Part shown: in pieces, positions 51,081 through 58,292 of the stretch
Layout of the letters: every line of letters begins with the position of its first letter
How positions within the stretch are numbered: position 1 is the stretch's first letter
Assembly (NCBI GenBank): GCA_964521625.1
Contig: CAZFSM010000009.1
Coordinates: 62,001 to 126,000, forward strand
Source: UBA1444 sp964521625
Lineage (GTDB): Bacteria; Bacillota; Negativicutes; UBA1444
DNA length: 64,000 nucleotides
Reading direction: 5' to 3'
The notes under the pieces: generated by a model
The model's database searches: none
The model's input: only the letters and a program-made list of their open reading frames with translations
What the model was told of the DNA's origin: nothing
Translations under genes and position numbers: made by a program

Positions 51081-51761
51081 TTATTTCGTCTCCGTATAAT
51101 AAACAATTTCGCTATAGCTGACAACATCATTCAAAACAGTGCCGATAACATTCGCTTTAGCACCATTCAATAATTCCACAACTTTTTGCGCAGCTTTGGG
51201 TTTTGTTTTCCGGCTATCAATAACCAGGATAACTCCATCAACTTTGGAAGCGAGTACGCAAGCATCGGAAATAACAAATTCTTCTTTGACGACTATGGGC
51301 GAACTAGTGAGAAAAATGAAATCAGCGCGACCGCGCAATTCGTCAAGCAGTTTTCGAATTTTGGCATTGGATAATATTGAAATAGGGCCAATCGGTAGTG
51401 GCCCTGTTGTTATAACCTTCAGGTTCGGTATCCAGATTTCTTGCATGATCACTTTGGCAGTTGCATGCCCTTCAACCAGATTGGTTAAACCAAAATTCTG
51501 CAGATAAAACTCATCACATAATATTGGGTGACGCAAATCACAGTCAACTAATATAACTTTTTTTCCTGCATAGGCCAAAGTCGCAGCTGCATTTATCGCA
51601 GTCATAGCAGCACTTTCCCCGACATTAGCGCCAACAAATAAAACCGTCTGAAGTTTTCCGATCGGTTGTGTATCCTGTATGCTGGCGCAAAGTGCTCGAA
51701 ATGCTTCCGCCGTTAGTGATTGCTCACGATCTTTGATAATATAACGTTCTTTTTTTGCCAC
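51081..51761 (-). CDS. BY-kinase (CpsD/CapB-like) with degenerate Walker motifs
   Basis: The GTG after AAGAAGGTG is preferred because the earlier ATG overlaps the copolymerase gene; 226 aa. The sequence aligns throughout with capsule tyrosine kinases: SLTAEAFRALCASIQ, then the P-loop region, the Walker A' ILVDCDLRHP, and a small C-terminal YY pair. In the P-loop the usual GEGKST is GESAAM, so the Lys and Ser are replaced by Ala51 and Ala52. The Walker B Asp is Thr152 (FIFLTSSP). It is likely catalytically dead yet keeps the fold, perhaps acting as a scaffold for the Wzz-like partner. Confidence 0.88.
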   Translation of the reverse strand: MAKKERYIIKDREQSLTAEAFRALCASIQDTQPIGKLQTVLFVGANVGESAAMTAINAAATLAYAGKKVILVDCDLRHPILCDEFYLQNFGLTNLVEGHATAKVIMQEIWIPNLKVITTGPLPIGPISILSNAKIRKLLDELRGRADFIFLTSSPIVVKEEFVISDACVLASKVDGVILVIDSRKTKPKAAQKVVELLNGAKANVIGTVLNDVVSYSEIVYYTETK

Positions 51762-51762
51762 G

Positions 51763-53091
51763 CTACACCTTCTTGGTTTTAGTGTTCCATATTTTCCAAC
51801 GCGACTCTGAAACCCTACGTGGAATACTGCCAATCACTCTCTGGTTCAAGTAATATCTGACATCTTCAGCTGTGTCGATGGTTTTATGGAAGTATTCCGC
51901 AACAAATGTAATCATGGTACCAACAAAAACACCTAAAAATGCTGCTAAGACAAAGTTTAATGTTTTGCGCGGTTTAACAGGGTCTTCCGGCAATGAGGCC
52001 AGATCCACGATTTGAACGTTCGCTGACTCCATGATCTCACTGATTCTCGCTTCTTCATATCGTTTTGCCAGCATAGTATAGAGTTCTTCAGCTACTTTAT
52101 AGTCGCGAAGCAGGCGAGCAAGCCCGCGCTCCTTTTCCGGAATCTTGGCCATTTCTTGTTCTTCGACAATACTAAGACCTCGCAACGTCACTTTTTGTGT
52201 CTCACTTAGTGCAACTTCGCCTTTTGCTATTCGAGAAAGTTCCGATTGAAGTTTTTTTCGGGTTTCTGAAATACTTGCCTGCAACCTCATCACCGACGGG
52301 TGCTGAGGTGTGTGCGTCTTCAACAAACCAGCCAACTCGGCCTCTTGTTCGGCAAGTCTTGTCCGATACTGCTGAATAACCGGCGTGTCCGGAATTATCG
52401 ACGGTTTATTAGCTTTCGCCAACGCGGCTTCGGCCGCCAACCGGTTTTCGGCTTCCATTTTTTTAATCGCAGATTGCCGATCAACAATGTTTCGAGTCTG
52501 CTCAGTGATCGCTATTGCTTTATTTTTCCCTTGAAAGTCGACCAGCGCTTTTTCCGTCTTTTCCAGTTCTCTTTTAACATCCGCTAACCGTTCCCCGATA
52601 AATATTCTAGTTTCCTTACTTTCAGCCCGTACAATATCGCGCAAACGTTCATTAAAAGCGTTCGCTACTGAGTTAACGATTATTTGCGCTTCTTGTGGCG
52701 ATACTGCAAAAGCAAAGATATGCAGAACTTCTGTATCTTTTAATGGCCGCACTGTAACTTTGTTGTACAAATCGTCGTAATTTACATTAATTTTCTCGGC
52801 AGCATTGATTTTATCAACCGCAGCCTCTAAAACAGTACGGCTTTTGATCAATTCTGCGAAGGTAAACATTTTTTGTTTTGTTTCTTCCAACGACCAAGCA
52901 AGACCTGGCATGTCCGACAAACCTCTAGTAGCAGGCTTAACACGCAAAGTCACCTTTGCTTCATACGTTGGCGGTGTTAAATTTATAATTATTGCCAAAA
53001 TCATCGCCAGGCAAAATGTGATATACACCACTTTGCGTCGACGAGTAACAATCGCCAATAAACTCCTCAGGTCAAGCTGCTCTTGCTGCAT
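51763..53091 (-). CDS. chain-length determinant (Wzz/GNVR-type polysaccharide copolymerase)
   Basis: 442 aa with two membrane segments (around residues 20-38 and 393-413), a long coiled-coil region from about 165 to 320 and a late SNVQIVDLASLPEDPVKPRK motif preceding the second helix. The family sets polymer length and forms a complex with a BY-kinase and the Wza exporter. Starts after GGAGTGGAAC, between the kinase-like gene and the exporter gene. Confidence 0.9.
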   Translation of the reverse strand: MQQEQLDLRSLLAIVTRRRKVVYITFCLAMILAIIINLTPPTYEAKVTLRVKPATRGLSDMPGLAWSLEETKQKMFTFAELIKSRTVLEAAVDKINAAEKINVNYDDLYNKVTVRPLKDTEVLHIFAFAVSPQEAQIIVNSVANAFNERLRDIVRAESKETRIFIGERLADVKRELEKTEKALVDFQGKNKAIAITEQTRNIVDRQSAIKKMEAENRLAAEAALAKANKPSIIPDTPVIQQYRTRLAEQEAELAGLLKTHTPQHPSVMRLQASISETRKKLQSELSRIAKGEVALSETQKVTLRGLSIVEEQEMAKIPEKERGLARLLRDYKVAEELYTMLAKRYEEARISEIMESANVQIVDLASLPEDPVKPRKTLNFVLAAFLGVFVGTMITFVAEYFHKTIDTAEDVRYYLNQRVIGSIPRRVSESRWKIWNTKTKKV

Positions 53092-53136
53092 TGTTCCACT
53101 CCATAGTAATCATCAGCTAATATCGTAGTTGGCGCT

Positions 53137-53805
53137 TCATTGATTCGTTTGCCCTCCGAATACGCCTACCGTCTTCAGATTATAGTATATTTGCGTCCAG
53201 GGTAAAATATCATTAGTAATGCTAATGCGATGATTTTCTGTAAGATAGACAATATCTCCTTCCTGTAAGCGAAGATTTTTGGTCATATCGCCGTGCTTCA
53301 GCAATTCCAGTAAATTAATTCGCGATGGTTCTCCCTTTTGATCTTTATGAATGATGAACACCTTGGTTTTGGCAGCATCTTTCGTCCAGCCTTTGGCAGC
53401 TCCAATGGCATCCATTAAATTCCTGCTTTTATCCAGTTCGTACAAGCCGGGAGCATTGACTTCACCAAGAACATATACCCGCTCTGTGCTAAACCTGACA
53501 ACGTTTACCGTCACGCTAGGATCTACATAATATTTACTGAGCAGGGAATAAATCAACTGAGCCAGCCCTTGTGGCGATAAGCCTTCCGCCTTGACTTCTC
53601 CCGCAAAAGGATATGCAAAACAACCATCTGGTCGGATTGTAATAAAATCGGGATTCCCCGGGGCTGGAAAACTCAAATCCGGTTGGCCAAACACCTTGAT
53701 GCTGAGGACATCGCCTTGACGCAAAAGGTATTCGGCTGTTGCAGCATGAGTTTTGGGCATCAGCAGAACAAGCAACAACACAAAAAAGCAGAGACATCGC
53801 TTCAA
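53137..53805 (-). CDS. polysaccharide export protein (Wza/SLBB type)
   Basis: A TTG start preceded by GAGGGTGGTGG is proposed; an ATG 30 bases upstream is possible. The signal peptide is LKRCLCFFVLLLVLLMPKTHA. The Poly_export domain (LRQGDVLSIKVFGQPDLSF, with PDGCFAYPFAGEVKAEGLSP) and one SLBB domain (VYVLGEVNAPGLYEL) follow. At about 220 aa it is short relative to Wza and lacks the C-terminal outer-membrane helix. It is the first gene of the locus. Confidence 0.88.
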   Translation of the reverse strand: MKRCLCFFVLLLVLLMPKTHAATAEYLLRQGDVLSIKVFGQPDLSFPAPGNPDFITIRPDGCFAYPFAGEVKAEGLSPQGLAQLIYSLLSKYYVDPSVTVNVVRFSTERVYVLGEVNAPGLYELDKSRNLMDAIGAAKGWTKDAAKTKVFIIHKDQKGEPSRINLLELLKHGDMTKNLRLQEGDIVYLTENHRISITNDILPWTQIYYNLKTVGVFGGQTNQ

Positions 53806-53850
53806 AATTCCACCACCCTCGCTTAAACCGTTCATAGAATAAGAGATACA

Positions 53851-53919
53851 GTAATATTATTATTCGGCGTAATTTTCAACAAACCTCTTCGATTAACAAT
53901 CATTTTCAAAATATGTCAA
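53851..53919 (-). promoter_or_regulatory. candidate promoters of the polysaccharide locus
   Basis: Two possible sigma-A sites occur on the minus strand upstream of the exporter gene: TTGACA (53914-53919) with a poor TTAATC, and TTGAAA (53874-53879) with TATTAC at 17-base spacing. Neither is perfect. Confidence 0.35.
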
Positions 53920-53928
53920 TACGATAAA

Positions 53929-53967
53929 AAAGAACGCAGAAGAAGTGCTCCTTCGGCGTTCTTTTTA
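53929..53967 (-). terminator. terminator of RNase P RNA gene
   Basis: AAAAAGAACGC and GCGTTCTTTTTT arms surround a GAAG/CTTC-containing inner stem. On the minus strand it ends in six U, a few bases after the RNase P RNA. Confidence 0.9.
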
Positions 53968-53970
53968 TTT

Positions 53971-54331
53971 GGCTGTGAGTGATCAATAAGCCGGGTTCTG
54001 TTCCGCTTGCGCGGTGGCGATCATCTGTCTGGGCCGCCGATTGCCCGGCGGCTCTAGCGACGCAACCCGGAAGGTTCAGCGGGCCGCTTCATCCCTTCCC
54101 TATTCGGTCTTGCTCCAGGTGGGGTTTACCTAGCCGGCCGGTCACCCGGCCGCTGGTGCGCTCTTACCGCACCGTTGCATCCTTACCGGCCAAAAGCCGG
54201 CGGTCTTCATTTCTGTGGCACTGGCCCTAAGGTCGCCCTCGCTGGACGTTATCCAGCACCCTGCCCTGTGGAGCCCGGACTTTCCTCGACCGCATCAAGT
54301 GCGGCCGCGATCGCCTTTTCTACTCACAGCC
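53971..54331 (-). ncRNA. rnpB: RNase P RNA, bacterial class A
   Basis: The minus strand contains the conserved RNase P RNA blocks: GAGGAAAGTCCGGGCTCCACAGGG near the 5' side (given here as key bases GAGGAAAGTCCGGGC), the internal GTAAACCCCACC, and a 3' CAGAACCCGGCTTAT. End sequences GGCTGTGAGTAG and its complement CTCACAGCC pair as helix P1. It is the catalytic RNA for 5' maturation of tRNA. It lies between the polysaccharide locus and yhaM. Confidence 0.95.
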
Positions 54332-54387
54332 AAAATCTACAAGCATTGAGGTTCGGATATATAGAATACCATATTGGGCCAGACTGG

Positions 54388-55329
54388 TCAAACCCGGATC
54401 ATCGAACCGATCATTTTATTGAAACTCCAACCAGCGCCTTCTTTTTCGCCGGTTTCAACGAACTGCTGCAATACCGCATTCAATTCATCGGCATAGTGCA
54501 CGATCACCGCCTCACGCGTCGCACAGCCAACCGGTGATCCTTTGTCACGCGAACCATGATGTGACAGAACGATATGCAACAATGATTTCCGTTCAGCCTC
54601 CGATAAAAACTGGATGCTGCGGGCCGCTGCATCGATGATCAGAACCCCGGCGGTGATATGGCCGACCATATGACCATTTTCGGTGTAAGAAAAGCCGATG
54701 TCGGCGGAAATTTCTTCGGTTTTGCCAATGTCATGCAGCAGTGCGCCGGCCACGATCATATCCTTGTCGGCGCCCGGCACAGTCGCGGCGATCGCCAGCG
54801 CGGTTTCGGCCACATCGACCGAATGTTCAAGCAAACCGCCGATATAAGCATGGTGGAACCGTTTGGCGGCCGGATTGCGAACGAACTGTTCCCAGCGGGA
54901 ACCGCTGAAAATTTCGCCAAGTAGTTCACGTAATGGCGGGCGGCTGATTTGGGCAACCAATTTCAGGAATTTCTTTTTATACGCTTCCACGTCCTTCGAA
55001 GTGACCGGCAATAAATGCGAAACATCTTTACCCGGCGGCAACAAGTCGACATAATCGGCCAGAAATTGCAGTTTCCCCTCGCCGCCGTAACGGTCGGCCT
55101 GGATCTGGCCGCTGACGACAGCCGGCACCGCCTCGGTCAGTTCTTTAATCCGCGCCACTGATTCGGCGTTAAAGCAGATAAACCCCAGCGAGCCGCTCGG
55201 ATCTTCCACCGAACCCCGCACAAACCACGATCCGTTGGCGGATTGCGAACTCTTCTGGGCCCAGAGAATCACTTCCTGCTTGTCTAATCTATTGCCGACG
55301 CGAAGTTCAGCCAGTTTCAAATATTCCAC
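54388..55329 (-). CDS. yhaM: 3'-5' exoribonuclease YhaM family
   Basis: 313 aa from GTG. An OB-fold nucleic-acid-binding domain (SSQSANGSWFVRGSVEDPSG) lies in the first 100 residues. It is followed by an HD domain with HHAYIGGLLEHSVDVA, LLHDIGKTEEI and the later VLSHHGSRDKG metal ligands. YhaM-type enzymes trim RNA and DNA from the 3' end. Upstream lies a promoter and a hairpin in the leader. Confidence 0.92.
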   Translation of the reverse strand: MEYLKLAELRVGNRLDKQEVILWAQKSSQSANGSWFVRGSVEDPSGSLGFICFNAESVARIKELTEAVPAVVSGQIQADRYGGEGKLQFLADYVDLLPPGKDVSHLLPVTSKDVEAYKKKFLKLVAQISRPPLRELLGEIFSGSRWEQFVRNPAAKRFHHAYIGGLLEHSVDVAETALAIAATVPGADKDMIVAGALLHDIGKTEEISADIGFSYTENGHMVGHITAGVLIIDAAARSIQFLSEAERKSLLHIVLSHHGSRDKGSPVGCATREAVIVHYADELNAVLQQFVETGEKEGAGWSFNKMIGSMIRV

Positions 55330-55365
55330 GCTCCCTGCCCTGATTCATTGATCGCCGCTACAAAG

Positions 55366-55398
55366 AAAAACGCGCCTGAAACGGTCAGAGCGCGTTTT
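55366..55398 (-). promoter_or_regulatory. leader hairpin of yhaM (possible attenuator)
   Basis: AACGCGC and GCGCGTTTTTC form a stem on the minus strand between the promoter at 55423-55452 and the yhaM start. It resembles an intrinsic terminator placed in the 5' leader, so it may attenuate expression. Confidence 0.5.
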
Positions 55399-55422
55399 CG
55401 TTTTGCTGCTGTTTCTGTTATT

Positions 55423-55452
55423 ATTGTATCTGCTAAGACGCCCTCCCGTCAA
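55423..55452 (-). promoter_or_regulatory. promoter of yhaM
   Basis: TTGACG and TACAAT are separated by 18 bases on the minus strand, about 95 bases upstream of yhaM. Confidence 0.7.
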
Positions 55453-55548
55453 TGCGCCTAATCAGCGGTAAACCGCAGCTCTGCCGGCCAATCGGCGTTC
55501 GGTATTGAAACAAAATTCAATTTGTCAGCAAAGAAAGCCCCATTTCCC

Positions 55549-55577
55549 TTGCATTTTCCTTGTCGGCATGCTAAAAT
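55549..55577 (+). promoter_or_regulatory. promoter of rpsT
   Basis: TTGCAT and TAAAAT are 17 bases apart with a TG extending the -10 box, about 45 bases upstream of the ribosomal protein start. Confidence 0.75.
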
Positions 55578-55621
55578 TTTCCCCGTAACCTGTGTAACCT
55601 TTGCACAAGGAGGTGAATCCC

Positions 55622-55888
55622 TTGCCACAAATCAAATCTTCGATCCGCAGCGTAAAAACTGATGCTGAACTGCGCGCCAAAAACTTTTCCGTCAAGTCGT
55701 CGGTAAAAACTGCTATCCGCAAAACAGCAGAAACCATTACCGCCGGTAAAACTGAAGAAGCCACGACCCTGCTTGCCAAGGCGGCAAGCAAGATCGATAA
55801 GGCTGCGTCCAAAGGCGTGCTCCATAAAAACACTGCTGCACGCAAGAAATCGCGTCTGGCCAAAAAACTCAACGCCGCTGTTAAGTAA
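55622..55888 (+). CDS. rpsT: 30S ribosomal protein S20
   Basis: TTG start after AAGGAGGTGAATCCC gives 88 aa: LPQIKSSIRSVKTDAELRAK, then the basic helical body (KTAIRKTAETI) and the conserved ASKGVLHKNTAARKKSRLAK end. S20 binds 16S rRNA. The gene faces away from holA and ends at a bidirectional terminator. The rare start codon may help autoregulate translation, as known for S20 in other bacteria. Confidence 0.96.
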   Translation: MPQIKSSIRSVKTDAELRAKNFSVKSSVKTAIRKTAETITAGKTEEATTLLAKAASKIDKAASKGVLHKNTAARKKSRLAKKLNAAVK

Positions 55889-55916
55889 GGCGTTCTGTTG
55901 TTATGTTTTAACACGC

Positions 55917-55954
55917 CAAACCCCTGTCCGGAGCGGACAGGGGTTTGTTTTATT
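55917..55954. terminator. bidirectional terminator between rpsT and holA
   Basis: CAAACCCCTGTCCG pairs with CGGACAGGGGTTTG. TTTT follows on the plus strand for rpsT; on the minus strand the hairpin stands right after the holA stop, with weaker U content. Confidence 0.9.
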
Positions 55955-57035
55955 GGCACAACTCGATGATGATCCTTTCCAAATATGGCTTGGGATCGCC
56001 GCCGGACCGAATGGCTACATTGGCGTCGGCCAGCGTCAGCAACGCTTGTTTGAGAGCGCTGTCGCGAAACGCCCGACTCTGATTAATCGTTCGCTTGGCC
56101 ATGCCTGGATTATCCGCCTTGGCGCCCAGCGCCGCAAACATTTCGGCTTCGCTGCCTCGTCGGTCCATGACCTGCCTTACCTGCCACCAACGCCTTACAT
56201 TATAGGCCAGTAGGCCGATAATCTTGAGCGGTGGCTCTTTGCCGACGAACAGTTCTTCCAGCCGGGCAAGCACCTGCGCCACGTTACGCCGGGCTAACGC
56301 ATCGGTCATCGCAAATGCGGATATTTCAGGAACCGCCGCCATTACCTCGTCCAACGCCGCTTTGCTGATTACCGGATCATCGCCAACATATAACGCCGCT
56401 TTTTCGATTTCAGCCGACAAAAAACCGCGCGGAATCTGATTCATCGTGGAAATCACGGTCAACAGATGTTCCATCGCGTCCCGGTTCAACCGCTTGCCCA
56501 AACCGGCTAGATGTTCTTCCACCCACTGGCGGATTTCCTGCTCGTCGCGCGGTTTAAACGGATTCAGTTCGCGGACCTGTCCGTGTTCCGCCACCAGTTT
56601 GACCAGCTTCTTTCGCTTGTCCGCCTTGATGGCCATAAAAATCAATGTCGAATAGGCCGGCATGTTGGTAACCAGTTGCAGCAATCGCGGATCAGCGGCA
56701 TCGCCGCTTTCTTTGGCCTCTGCCTCGCTGCCGGAGGAGGTGTCTGCATTGTCCGCATCTTCGCCGTCTTCGGCCTCAGCAGCTTTGCGGCGCGGCGCCT
56801 GAAACAGTTTGGAGTTCCTCACAATTACCACTTTGTGTTCGCCAAAAAACGGTGCGCTTTCCACCAGATGCAGCAGCTCCGCGACTGACGGATCAGACTC
56901 GAGCGAGGTCAGGTTAAACTCGCGTTCAGACGGATCAAGTAAACTGTCCACCAGCGTTGCCGCCATTTTTTGCACCAGATAACTTTCTTCACCGTAAAAC
57001 AGATAAACCTGCGGTGTTTTTTTTATGCCGGCCAT
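55950..57035 (-). CDS. holA: DNA polymerase III delta subunit
   Basis: The ATG MAGIKKTPQVYLFYGEE after GAAGGAG is used; 361 aa. The N-terminal part resembles AAA-type domain I (VYLFYGEESYLV, VVIVRNSKLF). The middle and C-terminal domains follow, with the RRWWQVRQVMDRRG stretch and GMAKRTINQSRAF near the end. It opens the sliding clamp in the loader complex. An acidic low-complexity insert of about 30 residues (about 84-116) is unusual and may be a flexible loop. Confidence 0.9.
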   Translation of the reverse strand: MAGIKKTPQVYLFYGEESYLVQKMAATLVDSLLDPSEREFNLTSLESDPSVAELLHLVESAPFFGEHKVVIVRNSKLFQAPRRKAAEAEDGEDADNADTSSGSEAEAKESGDAADPRLLQLVTNMPAYSTLIFMAIKADKRKKLVKLVAEHGQVRELNPFKPRDEQEIRQWVEEHLAGLGKRLNRDAMEHLLTVISTMNQIPRGFLSAEIEKAALYVGDDPVISKAALDEVMAAVPEISAFAMTDALARRNVAQVLARLEELFVGKEPPLKIIGLLAYNVRRWWQVRQVMDRRGSEAEMFAALGAKADNPGMAKRTINQSRAFRDSALKQALLTLADANVAIRSGGDPKPYLERIIIELCQ

Positions 57036-57058
57036 GCCCCGTAGCTCCTTCATTCACT

Positions 57059-58024
57059 TCAAATAGATATCGGGAATGTATCGCCTACAACAATTGGTTT
57101 TCGTGGCAATCGATCCAGTGAAAAAAGATCAATCAACTCAGTCGGTCGAAGCGATTCCGGGCGTTCGATAAACCCCGCCCACGCGGCCAGATGACCGATG
57201 ACCTGCTCAGGCCGCACGCCTGCCTGACGCAATGCAGCGATAGCCAGCGAGCCCTGTCGTTTAGAAAGCCGGCTGCCATCCGCGCCCAACAACAACGGAA
57301 CGTGGATAAAGGTAGGCGGCTGAAAGCCCAACAGTTGCCAGAGATAAATCTGCCTGGGTGTGGAGGCAAGCAAGTCGGCGCCGCGTAATACCCGAGTGAT
57401 TCCCATCGCCGCGTCGTCGACCACCACTGCCAGTTGATAGGCATACACCCCGTCGGCGCGGCGAATCACGAAATCGCCGCAACTTTGTTGCAATACCTGA
57501 ACCTGCGTGCCAAACACCAAATCAACAAAAGCACTCTCGACTGGCCCGACACGCAACCGGTAGGCCGCCTGCCGCTTACTCGCCGTGAATTCTGTCTGTT
57601 CGCTAGTCGAAAGCGTGGCGCAACGGCCTGAATATATTGGCTCAACCTCACCGGCATGCGGCGCTGAAGCTGCCGAACGAAGCTGCGCCCGTGAACAAAA
57701 GCAGGGGTAAAGCAATCCCTGTTTCGCCAAGAGCTCAAACGCCGCCAAATATATGGGCGATCGTTCACTTTGAATATACGGAGCGAAATCTCCCGGTCGG
57801 TCCGGTCCTTCGTCCCAGTCCAACCCCAACCAGCGCAGGTCCTCCAGCAATCCTTCGGCATACTCTGCACGGCTGCGGTCCGGATCGAGGTCTTCCATCC
57901 GCAGCACCATCGTACCGCCCAGTTTACGAATATCCAGCCAGGCCAGCAGTGCGGTCCAGGCATTGCCGAGGTGCATCCTTCCCGAAGGACTGGGGGCAAA
58001 GCGACCGCGTGGTTTCTGATTCAC
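57059..58024 (-). CDS. gluQ: glutamyl-Q tRNA(Asp) synthetase
   Basis: 321 aa from GTG. A class I fold with HIGH-type SPSGRMHLGN, a CFCSR...YSGRC zinc site and a KMSKS-type LSKRQGS. It lacks the anticodon-binding domain of GltX, which distinguishes GluQRS. The enzyme attaches Glu to queuosine on tRNA-Asp. It lies upstream of holA and is followed after six bases by it. Confidence 0.92.
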   Translation of the reverse strand: MNQKPRGRFAPSPSGRMHLGNAWTALLAWLDIRKLGGTMVLRMEDLDPDRSRAEYAEGLLEDLRWLGLDWDEGPDRPGDFAPYIQSERSPIYLAAFELLAKQGLLYPCFCSRAQLRSAASAPHAGEVEPIYSGRCATLSTSEQTEFTASKRQAAYRLRVGPVESAFVDLVFGTQVQVLQQSCGDFVIRRADGVYAYQLAVVVDDAAMGITRVLRGADLLASTPRQIYLWQLLGFQPPTFIHVPLLLGADGSRLSKRQGSLAIAALRQAGVRPEQVIGHLAAWAGFIERPESLRPTELIDLFSLDRLPRKPIVVGDTFPISI

Positions 58025-58051
58025 ATTTATCCCGTCCTAATTCTCATGTTA

Positions 58052-58292
58052 TTAGGGAAACACTGAATAATTCCGAGCATTGTTGTTTTTCACCTAAATT
58101 CGTACCGTCATGCAGCAGCTACCTAACTGACTAAAAAGCTCCATCCGTCGCATTAGTCCTAAAATCAACTTCCCTGTTGATTTTTTCGTAATTATCGCTG
58201 CATTGACGACGAATTATACGGTTCAAATCAAATATGCTCTTCATTATTTCATTGTTTCCTTATTCTTTCGTGATAAATTAGTGTTTCCTTAG
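58052..58292. mobile_element. putative IS5-type MITE between gluQRS and comEC
   Basis: GGAAACACT at 58056 and its inverse AGTGTTTCC ending at 58288 bracket about 233 bases with no gene, and each is flanked by TTAG as a 4-bp target duplication of the YTAR type used by IS5-like transposases. A second inner copy, GGAAACAATGAAATAATG on the minus strand ending at 58259, matches the left end over a longer stretch, GAGC included. A small hairpin ATCAAC/GTTGAT with a T-run (58161-58186) lies inside. The stop of comEC falls in the right TTAG. Confidence 0.5.
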
